Positions 1-8,809 of a stretch of DNA of 13,796 nt are shown here, piece after piece (position 1 is the first letter of the stretch; each line of letters begins with the position of its first letter). The notes under the pieces are model-generated. The model was not told the DNA's origin. It did not search any database and was given only the letters and a program-made list of their open reading frames with translations. The DNA is from Irineochytrium annulatum. Taxonomy: Eukaryota > Chytridiomycota > Chytridiomycetes > Chytridiales > Chytridiaceae. Both the position numbers and the translations under genes were made by a program. Where the stretch lies: positions 1 to 13,796 of the forward strand of contig JADGJL010000792.1 of the NCBI GenBank assembly GCA_027600665.1, in the 5' to 3' direction.

Positions 1-513
1 GGAGGAGGGGGTGGGGCGGTTGTCAGCAGGCCGGATTCACAGGACTCAACTTTCTCGATCGCCCAATTGAGTTAGCAGTGGCTTGGACCTTGGAACCGAT
101 CCGGCCGTTCTGGTGAAGCACGGAAAGGAAGGATAACGCGCTCGGTAATATTGACGACAACGAAAGGGTGCGAAGGAACGAGGCCGATCTACGGGCACGG
201 ACGGGGACGAATGCAAGTGTGTGTGAGCGTGTGTGGAAGGGGAACGAGAATACAGGAGGGCGAGACTCTTAAGCCAACGTGTTGGCGACACGTAAGTAGG
301 AGAGCGGAAGAATCATCTCGAGGAAAGGAGAAATACGGAAGTTTAGTCGAAAAAAAAAAGGAACCGGCCAAAGAGAAAGAAAAAGGTAAACGAAAGGATA
401 CGTCCTAGTCCATCTATCAACATTTGTCCAGCCATCAACAAATCAGTGCATATTCGCACATCTATTCGATCCCGCAGCGGAGCCGGGATGTGGTAATCAA
501 CCACGGCGATCTT
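1..513. other. No supported gene; left edge and 3' flank of the T-box gene
   Basis: Short open frames occur on both strands but none resembles a known protein or shows splice structure. The stretch at about 340-395 is strongly purine-rich on the plus strand, including an A run, so the minus strand is pyrimidine-rich, as fungal promoters and 5' leaders often are. This could be the upstream region of a minus-strand gene lying to the left of the window, or simply the 3' untranslated region of the T-box gene. I see no polyadenylation signal or RNA gene that I could defend. Confidence 0.5.
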
Positions 514-2914
514 TCAGCAGTTGAAAGGAGCAGCCCCGCGCTCCCTCTCGATCTCCAACAGCGACGTGCAGAAACCGGCCAGCAGCTGCAGCGGCGACCT
601 GCCCGCCGTCACGTGGTGGTCGAACGCGCCGCTGGCCCCGAGAACCGCGGCCGTCGCGTGCGAGTGGACCGGAACCGGACCCGCCTTTATCACGGGCGCG
701 TAAGCTGGCGACACATACGCGGCCATCGCTGGTGTCCCGTACGTCGGCGTCCTGGAGGCCGCGGTCGGCGACTGGATCGAGTTGCCACGCGAGCTCGATC
801 CCACGCGCGACGGTGCCACCCTGGGCGATTCGACCGTCGCGATCCGAGCGGGCGAGGGCGACGCGCACGGGGACACGATCTGTGTGGAGGGCTTACGGAG
901 CGGCGCCGGCATCGACGTCGGCGGGCTGGGTGCGTCGTCGTGGTGCGTGCGAAGCATGTTGGGGGTCAGGGTCCTCATCCTCGGGTCCTCGCGTCGGAAG
1001 CCGTCGATCAAGGTCGCGAAACTTGGGAGCGATACTCTCACTGGCGTCTCGAGTGCCCGATATTGAATCTCTTGTACCTGCGCCGGTTGTGCGATGGCCT
1101 CGACCGCGGGTGTCGGTGTACGGGCCACGGCCTCGACGGACGCGACTGGCTCGCGCTCCGGCTCCGTTTTCGCAACAATTTGTCGGGCCCTCGGCTTGCC
1201 CTCGGCCTTGACCGCCGTCGTCTCGTTCTTAAAAGGCCTGCTGGTCCCCATTGGAGGCGTCAACGGCACAGTCGGCGCCGGCTGACCCCTAAGCCTTGAA
1301 CTCCTCCTCGGCTCAAACCACCCATCTCCCACCGCCACCGCCTGCACCGCCGCCGCAACCGACGCCGCCTCCGCAGGCTCGACCGTCATGGCCCTGACGC
1401 CGCCTTTACGCACCGGCGTCCTCGACGGCGTGACGGGCCGCTCCGCGTCGCACGCGCGCGGCGGCTTGGACGCACGCGGCCGCTCTTTGCCGCCCGTGGA
1501 GTGCGCGGAGGGCACAGAGGAGTCGGAATCAATCATGTCGGAGTCCCCATCCTGGTAAGTGATGTTATCGTCGTCGTTGTTGTCGTCCTCGTTCAACTCG
1601 TCGCCGAAGAACCCGGCGTCGTCGTCGTCCTCGCTCTCGTCCTCCTCGTCGTCGTCCTCGTCCGAGCTTGGCGTTGGGCTCCGGTTGGACCTGCGCCTCT
1701 TAGATTTCGAGCCGGATGAGCGCTTGGACGTTTTGCTCTCACGACCGCGTTTCTTGTTCTTTGGCGTCCGCCAGGCCGGGACGGAGTTGTTCGCGCGGCG
1801 GCTGGGCTGGGACGGGGGCGCTGCCGGCGTGGCACCGGGGTAGATGCGAGACGGCAAGGCGGCGGATTCCGGCGCGGCGGGGGTGATAGTCGACAAGGAT
1901 GCATTTGGGTTGTGCCGGCGCTCCTGGTTTTTAAAGCCCTTGGCGTGCGGGTTGAAGTTCTGCACGACAACAACAAGTATGGAGAATTAGGCTTCACGAT
2001 CTGAACCACCCCATCAACGCCATAAATACAGACCTTCTTCAACGCATTAACCTTCTGGTTCTGATAATGCGTCACAGCGACAAACGACGTCCTCTCGAAC
2101 TCATGCACCTCGCTTTTATCCGCCGCCCCCTTCTCATGCCGGATAACGTGCACCCTCAACCGATACGCCCGAAAGCTTTGCAGCCTGAATATGCCATCCG
2201 GCAGATCCCCGAACACATCGTCCTCCCCCTCCTCGACGTACGCGGCGGGTGCATCAGTTTCGTCCATCCTGTTCGTGAGCCTCATGGCGCGGAACGATAT
2301 GACGCCCATTGCGCGCCACGCTTCGCCCTTCTGTGGGGATGCGTGGTGGATGAACAGGCGGCCGCAGGGCGTCATGTGCGCGTCGTTGCTCGCCTGCGGG
2401 GACGCGTCGCCTTCATCGTCGTCGTCTTCGTCGTCGAGGACGGGCTTCCAGCCGTTGCGAAAGCGGTGACGATGCGGTGAGGTCTGAACGACCTCGACGC
2501 CGACGGTATAGAGCGCTTCGGGAGCCATCTGGCTCGTCGCGAGGAAGTTTGGGTGTGGGAAAAGGTTGCGGCCGCCTTTCGTGATGATCATCTAGAGCAG
2601 GAAGCGTACACCCGTTAGATACCCGACGAAGCCTGATAGAATGACGATGATAAGTAGGAGCAGACCTCGTTCTGCAGGCTGTGGAAAGCATTCCAGAGAT
2701 GCGCGTCGTCCATGATCACGAGGGCCGTGGCTTTGAGGGCTGCCACATCGCCGGACACGTCGTCTATAGCCTTGTCGGATGCGGCGGAGTTCGCCTTATC
2801 CCTGGAGGTCGTCGACGGGCGGTGCTTGGCGATCGTGGGGTCGTTCGTCGCGGTCGAAGCTTGGCGGCTGGAGGCGCGGGTACCGACGAAGCCGATATCG
2901 TTGCAGACGGTCAT
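514..2914 (-). CDS. T-box family transcription factor, 3 exons, about 750 aa
   Basis: Nuclear sequence-specific DNA-binding protein. Exons in transcription order are 2914-2666, 2591-2034 and 1959-514; both introns (2592-2665 and 1960-2033) are 74 nt, GT-AG and phase 0. The T-box spans about residues 73-284. Exon 1 ends LWNAFHSLQNE and exon 2 starts MIITKGGRNLFP, which together match the classic LWxxFxxxxNEMIITKxGRRMFP opening. Further in are SFRAMRLTNR (cf. VSFDKLKLTNN), FVAVTHYQNQKVNALKK and, across intron 2, NPHAKGF (cf. NPFAKGF). Two acidic insertions lie inside the domain. Downstream are a basic NLS-like stretch (about 336-360), an Asp/Glu/Ser tract (about 369-404) and a long disordered Pro/Ala/Ser tail. 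The ATG at 2914 gives 72 residues before the domain. The frame is open further upstream to an ATG at 3355, but that part looks like leader sequence. Family membership is near certain; class and targets are unknown. Confidence 0.9.
1568..1663 (+). repeat. Imprecise TCG/TCC triplet tract encoding the acidic tract of the T-box protein
   Basis: Plus-strand TCG, TCC and TTG triplets recur through this stretch. Read on the minus strand they are GAC/GAG/GAT/CAA-type codons that encode the Asp/Glu-rich tract after the T-box domain. The repeat is interrupted and codon-phased, so it looks like a low-complexity coding tract rather than a free microsatellite, though it may be length-variable between isolates. 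Confidence 0.6.
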
Positions 2915-3847
2915 GGCCGGACAGAGCAGGATACTCGACGGGGTGATTGAAGTAAGCACAGACAGGAGCGCTCCGGGGAGTCGAGGCAGGGCCTGTTGGT
3001 CGATGGGAGACAGCAATGGGATGAACAGGTGAGGGATTGAGAGCGTTGTCTGAAGCGGCGTTCTATCACGTCGAGGGAAGTGAGCGAGAGAACGGTGGGT
3101 CGGCAGGAGAGAGATAGATGGAGGGCCGCACGGACGTGACCGCGCCAGACCGAGTTGAATAAATTGTGGCGGGATGCACTTCACCAGAGCTGACGTGGCA
3201 CCCGTTGCCGAGGGCCAGCTTACGAGCGCGTCCTCAGCACAACACGGGCCCGCAGGGTGCGAGAGCATGCAGATGACAGCTGTGCTGACAGTGTCGGGTT
3301 GGGGAAAACGCGGTGGGAGGGCGAACGCGGGATGTGGAAGGTCAGGGATTCGCAACCTGAATGCATCCTTAGCTAGTGGTGCTTAAGAGACCTAACGGCG
3401 CCGTTGAGCTAGCATTTACCAACCGCATCTAATTTGTTGCAACGGAGCCAGGACATCAATCACACAAGTACGTAAAAGCAAGTTGGTATTACATGTACGT
3501 ATCAAATTAGCCGGACGCTGACGACGAAGTGGATGTTCTGTGTGTACAAACAGAGGGTTGTTGAGAGATCCGTGAGGACGTATAGAAGAGACAGCAATAG
3601 TCGGGGTGGCTTATGAATGGAAAGAGTGGGAAAAGAGAAACAAAACACAAAAACAACAGTCAGAAGCAGTGCAGTACGCCCGATCATACCATTATAAAAG
3701 TTGCCCCACATTCAGATATAGTCGCGAGAATAAACAGGGGAAAACAAAGACAGATGTAAAAACAAGGAAAAGTGGGAAAATCACAGATGCAAAACTGCAT
3801 CATGCTGGCAAAAAATAATATAAACCATCGACGTGCTCGGCCGTCTC
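2915..3847. other. Intergenic: T-box upstream region and 3' flank of the elongase
   Basis: About 930 bp between the preferred T-box start and the elongase stop. The proximal part (2915-3355) stays open in the T-box frame, giving a possible 147-residue N-terminal extension from the ATG at 3355, but it is rich in Pro, Ser and Leu, has no recognisable motif and is probably 5' leader. The distal part (about 3380-3847) is AT-richer with A-rich tracts and two TACGTA sites (3469 and 3496). No gene, RNA or transposon remnant was recognised. Confidence 0.45.
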
Positions 3848-4998
3848 TCAAACTTTCGTAATTCTCCTCTTTTTCATGGCCGCGACCTCCGCTGCAGGCG
3901 CGGTAGCCATGATCTCGGCCTCCGAGATCGCCGTGTCCTTTGCCGCTGCCACCCTCCTCTCGGCGGCCTTCCTCGAAATTTCGGCGTAGGTGCGGCGAGC
4001 AAAGTCTGTCGGAATATCAGTCGAAGGGTAACAAAAAAAGGCGAAGTGTAAGCATCCACTCACCAACAAACAAATACGTCAACGGCACCAAATACCCGAT
4101 CGTGCTCCCATAAGCCAACACCTCCATCCACCCCTGCATGCCCCCATTCCTCTTTAAGCAACCTGGGATGACCACATAGCTCGTCGCCAGCGTACCCCCA
4201 ACCAAGAACTGGCTGATCTGCATGGTCGTCAACATTTTCTTTGCGCGTTTCGGCGGGTGTAAGCCCAAGGTAGTGCAGGCGTAATAGAAGTACATGATGG
4301 TGTGGATGAAGGAGTTGAAGACGACGAAGATCCAGGTGGCCGTCGCCTGGGATTGGACGCAGAGGAACATGGTGATGATCGCGCCGGCGTGGTGGTAGGA
4401 TTGGAGGAGGGAGGAAGGGCGGCCTTTGTGGAAGAAACGACACATTGTGGTAAGTTGGGGTATGGAAAAAGTCGGATAATTGCCTTTCATGAGCAGAATA
4501 ATGGTGTCCAGGATCTCGTAGTACTTTGACAGGTAGAACAGCCAGCTCCAGTAGAACAGCCCGCTATTCCACACGCTAACAACAAAACATCAGCACGATG
4601 AGAGGCAAGGGGGGCGTGACGCCACACCCCCTGTTCCCACCCACTGCTCACCTTGAATCCCTATCGCAATACGCCTCCCAGAACGGCCTGTCCCTGAAGT
4701 TCCTGACCCACCTCGGCGCCATCCCGACAAAGCACGCGGCGCTGAACACGCACAGCGCGACGTTGTGGAGGAGCACGAGGAGCTTGAACCAGGCCGAATC
4801 CTTCCTCACCGCGAGCTCCTTCTGAGCGTCCTTGAGGGTCTTCTGGGCGGATGCGAGCACGGCGCGGTTGCGGGTCATCTGGTTGTTGATGTAGGTGACG
4901 GTGAAGAAGTAGACGGCCGCGGTCGTGACAGGGACCTTCCAGTCCATGAAATAGGAGGCGAACTCGCCGAGCGGGAAGACGGAGAGGGCGGCGTCCAT
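3848..4998 (-). CDS. ELO-family very-long-chain/PUFA fatty acid elongase (3-ketoacyl-CoA synthase), 318 aa
   Basis: Multi-pass ER membrane condensing enzyme that adds malonyl-CoA-derived two-carbon units to fatty acyl-CoA. Exons in order are 4998-4652, 4575-4484, 4423-4064 and 4005-3848; introns are 76, 60 and 58 nt. The joins restore FYLSKYYEILDT (residues 129-140) followed by MKGRPSSLLQSYHHAGA (from residue 145), the ELO signature with the metal-binding histidine box at QSYHH (154-158). Q rather than H opens the box, as in polyunsaturated fatty acid elongases of lower eukaryotes, so a PUFA substrate is plausible but not proven. Several hydrophobic segments follow, including NSFIHTIMYFYY and LVGGTLATSYVVIPG. 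The C-terminal tail is basic, ending KKRRITKV. The second intron begins GC instead of GT and is reported separately. The start is the first ATG of the exon 1 frame and length is normal for the family. Confidence 0.92.
4424..4483 (-). other. Apparent GC-AG intron (60 nt) in the elongase gene
   Basis: Removing these 60 bases joins ATGAAAG to GCCGCCC and gives MKGRP, the exact spacing conserved in ELO proteins between the SKYYE-DT block and the histidine box. The donor is AAAG/GCAATT and the acceptor is CACAAAG, preceded by a pyrimidine-rich stretch and an ACTTAC sequence that could serve as a branch site. No GT lies near the donor position. The segment has no stop and is a multiple of three, so retention would insert 20 residues directly before the catalytic box. 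Confidence 0.65.
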
Positions 4999-5257
4999 GG
5001 TTGGTTGAGGTCGCGGGACGACAGGGTTGGTTGCGGGGTTGAGAAGCGCGGGAAGGGGACGGGATTACGCGAGCGTGATAAAGTGTGAAGGAAGGTGCAG
5101 CCCACGTCCGTTTGCGATTTTGGGGGAAGGCCGGACAAACACGCTTCAGCCGGCAAGACGCGCTTTGAGCTTCGACATGCTAAGTTCTTCCTGTTTCTCC
5201 GTGAGGGCTAATGACGCTCTGCCTAAATAGGGAACGTTCAGCAATCCGTTACAACTG

Positions 5258-7018
5258 TTATTCTATGATCGACGCGTCGTCCCCAACACCGCGCGAACCT
5301 TCCACCGCGTCCCCCTTCTCCCCCGGCAACACCTTCCTCGCAACCAACACCATATTTCTCGGCGAATCTCTCAACCCAAACAACGGAAACAACTCCACCT
5401 TTACCTTCCCCTCGCCCCCCCGTTCTCTCAAATATAACACCCGATCCACCAGCACCAAACTCTCAATCGCGCTGCCCATCATGGCCCTCAGCGTCCACAC
5501 GACTGCGATCTCTTTCTCCCTGCCCGCGAACACCGCCTCATATGCCGTAAGATCGGACTCGGACAACCCGCACGCTTCGGCGTCAACGCCTAACCGGCCA
5601 AGAGCGATGCGTGCGTACCGCGCAAAGCCACGGGAGAAGACGTGCGGCTTCATGCGGCCGATAATTAGAGCGTCGCCGTTATCACCGCTCGCACCATCGC
5701 CGCCTTCCCCGCCGGCAGCGTCATCGCTCCCAAGGACGGAGACGCTCCCATCCGGGTTCCTCCTCCGCTTCCCGACGAGCGGCATAAGGCCGCGGGAGAC
5801 GATGACGTGCTGCAGGAGCGCGCGGTAGAAGTGCCGACGGTACGCATCGCGCGGGTTGTCGGCCGGTGATGTCGACGTCGACGTCGATGGGGCTGCTGAG
5901 TCCGTTTGCGCTTCAGTGGCGGTGGTCGAGGGCACCCACCGGCTCGTGGCCTGACATCCAAGCGTGCGCGCCGTGAATCCCAGGTGATACGTCTCCCTCT
6001 CGGCATTGAAGAGGCGCGAGAGAGGGTATCCGAACCCACGACCCTTTTCAGCGCGCACCCGATGATCCTTATCCTTGCTGGACTCCCACTCCGGAACGCT
6101 CGACGGATCCACGTCCTCCGACAATCGGTTGTAGCAGCATCCGACGTTAACGAGCAAGCCCGCATCGCTTGCGAGGAAGTGCTCAATGCTCGCGCTCGCG
6201 AGGTCGCCGCACGTGTGGAGACCGCAGAGGGCCCACCTCTCCCCCTCCTCGCCCGCGATCTCACGCCCATCCGCTGCAGCTCCAACCTCCGTCTTAACTT
6301 CCCGCAGCATGCGGGCAAACGACTCGCCCACTTCCACGCGCCTGTTGACGTGGTACAACGCCCCCTTACCCTCCCCGCGCTTCTCATACAGCCTCCCAAT
6401 CCGCTCACTTCTTCTTTTGGCCCCACAGGTTTGTATGGTGTCATCATCCACCCCAACAACGACCCTCCCGTACTCATAAGCCAGCACGCCGTCCAAATAC
6501 CCTTGCCCGGCACCCAGATCAAGGATCGCGTGTTTCTCGTCGTCCGCGCCCTCCATTGAGGAAAGCAGATGGTCAATGAGGGCAGCCATGATCTGGACCT
6601 CGTGCCGCTTCTTGCCGTTCATGCCCTGGAGCTGCGGTGCGGGGAGGGATGATACGCGTCGCTGGAGGTGGGTGACTAAGGGATGGGAGGAGGGGTTGCG
6701 AGGGAGTGGGAGGGAGGCGGAGAGATGGATGAATGTGCGGAGAGATTGGGGCCAGAATTCCTGAGGCACCGTCAGCGAGGCGACACAGAGAGACTAGAAT
6801 ACCTGCACGGGAGTTGGAGAGGAGGGCTCGGCGGCTGATGCGGCGAGAGCAAGGAGTTCTTCAAAGCTCAGGTCAAGCATGGGGGACTTCCAGTCATCGG
6901 GGAAGTGGGAATTCCAGTAGTCGCCTGTGTAAAAGTCGACGGCATGATGCCGCCAGAGGAAACCGTACGTGTGAATGTAGGATGCGAGGGAGGACGCAAG
7001 GGCCGGGAGGTCCATCAT
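5258..7018 (-). CDS. METTL25/RRNAD1-family methyltransferase-like protein, 572 aa
   Basis: Predicted SAM-binding, Rossmann-fold protein of the METTL25 family, whose substrate is not well established. Exon 1 is 7018-6803 and exon 2 is 6760-5258; the 42-nt GT-AG intron (6761-6802) contains an in-frame stop and a CTGAC likely branch site. Family signatures are clear: an N-terminal FYTGDYWNSHFPDDW block, MNGKKRHEV (119-127), SAM motif I ILDLGAGQGYL (151-161), GLHTCGDL (252-259), NVGCCYNRLSE (277-287) and, after a Gly-Tyr-Pro-Leu-Ser segment, YRALLQHVIVSRG. The C-terminus has LYLRERG and SPRNMVLVARK as in RRNAD1-like proteins. A Ser/Thr/Ala-rich insertion sits before YRRHFYRALL. I chose the Met-Met start at 7018 because it places the FYTGDYW block at the usual distance from the N-terminus; an in-frame ATG at 7102 would add 28 mostly hydrophobic residues. 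Confidence 0.88.
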
Positions 7019-7972
7019 GGACGACGGGGAAGGTTTGTCACTCCCATTTTTCCAAGCCACCTCCAGCACAACGAGGATTGTTATAATAATAAAATGCACC
7101 ATATCGCGGCGAATACGTATGGAGTAAAGCCATCAAACAGTATATATTAGTTTAGTTGATGCGACAAAGGATGGTGTAAGGCAGTGGAACCGTGGTGGGT
7201 GGAGCCACAGTCTTCATGAAGGACCTCTCTCAGCCTCCTTTGTTGTTCCCGTTGGGCTTTACTGCCCGGGAGCGCTGCCGGTATCAATGTACTCCTTCCC
7301 AGACAAACCGCAGAGCCCCCTCGATCGTTGGGCCACGCAGCGCCGCCCTTTCTTGAGGTCCCCCTCCACATCCTCGACGTCCCCGGTCCCCGACCGCTGT
7401 CGTCGTCGGCCGCCCTCCTCGCACCGCCCCACATCTGAGCAGTCAACCGCAAGCTGGGAAGCCGCTGCTCCCGCCACCACCGAGGGTCTGTCGTTTCATC
7501 ACAACATCCCATTCAAATTTCACGGGTGAAGTTCGCAAAGGTGTTGTTGAGGCTCATCATCTCATCCCACGGACCCCGCCGCCGACGGTTGTCCGGTGAG
7601 CGTCCCATCGGTCTGGCAGGCTTCTCTGTCGGTGCCCAAGCGTTCTCGGCCGCTTACTGAACTTGCGACGTTTGTAGAAGCAGCTCTCTTTCATCGGAGG
7701 GATCTTACGGGGGATCAGCGACGGCCGTCATCGCCAGGGACTCCCTGGAGCACCTCTCAGCGCTTGTTGTTAAAGCCGCTGCTACTTGGGCGCCGATCGC
7801 ATTCTCCTTCGCCGTTGAGCCTGAGGTCCCACACACTCTCTCATTGTCACGGACGTCATTTACATATCCATTGGATACTGAACGGTTAAGGTGGGTTTGC
7901 TCTTCTTTCTTGGAGCCCGGACGATCGACGGCATGGGATCCTGATCCTCGAATTCAGACTTCAACGGAATTG
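7019..7972. other. Intergenic spacer between divergent transcription units
   Basis: About 950 bp between the METTL25 start (leftward) and the start of the unknown plus-strand ORF (rightward), so it should carry two promoters. Next to METTL25, 7080-7150 is AT-rich and includes a TATATATTA stretch at about 7141. The rest is GC-rich with CT-rich segments. Open frames of 60-120 codons exist on both strands but have no recognisable content. I looked here for the missing first half of MSH3 (mismatch-binding and connector domains) and did not find it. Confidence 0.5.
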
Positions 7973-8809
7973 ATGCCGACGGAAGACACACAGACCACAC
8001 GGTCGGGGAAGCTCTTCAAGCGCGCCGGTCCCAAATCCCGGGACGGCGGCCACGGCGAACGAGGTATGCCGCTCTTTGGGCGCGGTCGGTCCTCCGAGTC
8101 CGTGCTGGAGTCCGAAGACACGATTCACGACGACGCTGACAGCGTCAGCGTCAAATCGAAGGCGGCCAGCATCGCGGGCGACGTCGTGGGTGGGATCATG
8201 AAGGGCATGAGCAGGGGACTGTCGAAGATGGCGTCCATGAGCGGGTTGAAGAAGAATGGTGGGAACGGGTCGCGGAGGGGATTCTCGAGTTCAAGCTCTT
8301 CGGATGTGGCCGGGACCAGCTCGAGCAGTGGATCAAGTAGGGTGAGGGAGTGGATGGACATGGGACCGGCGTCGGCGCCGCCGCTGCCGGCGCAGAATCA
8401 CTACAACGCGTTCTCGGGACCGTCGGAGTTCCCGAGCGGGAAGTACATCGAGTCGGAATCACGCCCGGCGTTCTCACCGCCGCCGCAGTTGCCTTTGCCG
8501 GCGCTCCGATCGAAACCGCTCGAAATACCCGCTAAGAGCGCCTCAGCCACTCAATGGGTCGTGGAGAACAAGCGCTTCAAGAGCTCGTCCAAGGACAATT
8601 ATGAACCGGAGCCGTTGGCGGACGAGGTCCGCGTGGAAAGATCGAACGGGCATCGAGCAAAGAAGAAATCAATCGACTCTAACCCCGCAACCACGAAGCC
8701 CGATTCCCCCACCAGCCGAGCCGACTACCCGCCCCCCCGAGGGCCCGGGGGACCGCCCCCCCCCCGCGGGGGGCGTTCTTGGGGGTCTCGGAGGCGAGAA
8801 GCGCACTGA
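7973..8809 (+). CDS. Unrecognised disordered Ser/Gly/Pro-rich protein; 3' end doubtful
   Basis: I do not recognise this protein. The first ATG of the open frame (7973) gives MPTEDTQTTRSGKLFKRAG. The frame runs to a TGA at 8807-8809, about 278 residues. It contains RSSESVLESEDTIHDD, a short possibly amphipathic helix (DVVGGIMKGMSRGLSKMASM), poly-Ser tracts, Pro-rich segments and a basic stretch (RAKKKS). No catalytic motif, signal peptide or membrane segment is evident. The last 25 or so codons cross the C/G homopolymer cluster at 8731-8775, beyond which the sequence is MSH3 coding in another frame, so the true C-terminus is probably not in this window. It may be the 5' part of a longer gene truncated at a contig join, or, less likely, the N-terminus of a gene fused to MSH3. 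Confidence 0.45.
   Translation: MPTEDTQTTRSGKLFKRAGPKSRDGGHGERGMPLFGRGRSSESVLESEDTIHDDADSVSVKSKAASIAGDVVGGIMKGMSRGLSKMASMSGLKKNGGNGSRRGFSSSSSSDVAGTSSSSGSSRVREWMDMGPASAPPLPAQNHYNAFSGPSEFPSGKYIESESRPAFSPPPQLPLPALRSKPLEIPAKSASATQWVVENKRFKSSSKDNYEPEPLADEVRVERSNGHRAKKKSIDSNPATTKPDSPTSRADYPPPRGPGGPPPPRGGRSWGSRRREAH
8731..8775. repeat. C/G homopolymer cluster at the break between the unknown ORF and MSH3
   Basis: The stretch holds C7 (8732-8738), GGGCCCGGGGG (8741-8751), C10 (8756-8765) and G6 (8768-8773). Positions 8760-8773 form a perfect 14-nt palindrome of six C, GC, six G. Unknown-protein coding lies to the left, and family-conserved MSH3 residues start within a few codons to the right ([15 protein letters not shown], from 8776). 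This composition is unlike anything else in the window and is error-prone for sequencing and assembly. Confidence 0.75.

Noticed and set aside
1..408. Possible small genes on either strand at the left edge
   Set aside because: The frames of 60-85 codons have biased composition and no conserved motif, no splice logic and no context.
424..1299. 291-codon open frame on the plus strand
   Set aside because: It is the antisense shadow of T-box exon 3. The Arg/Gly/His-rich composition comes from GC-rich codons on the other strand and there is no family resemblance.
2915..3355. 147-residue N-terminal extension of the T-box protein
   Set aside because: The frame is open, but the sequence is Pro/Ser/Leu-rich without motifs and looks like leader or promoter. 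The 2914 start already gives a sensible N-terminus.
5211..6559. Plus-strand open frames of 205 and 217 codons
   Set aside because: They lie antisense to METTL25 exon 2, which carries all the family motifs. The plus-strand translations are low-complexity and unrecognisable.
8740..8780. Palindromic C/G tract as a transposon end, origin or terminator
   Set aside because: There are no flanking target-site duplications, no transposase and no second copy in the window. A sequencing or assembly artefact or a chance GC island explains it better.
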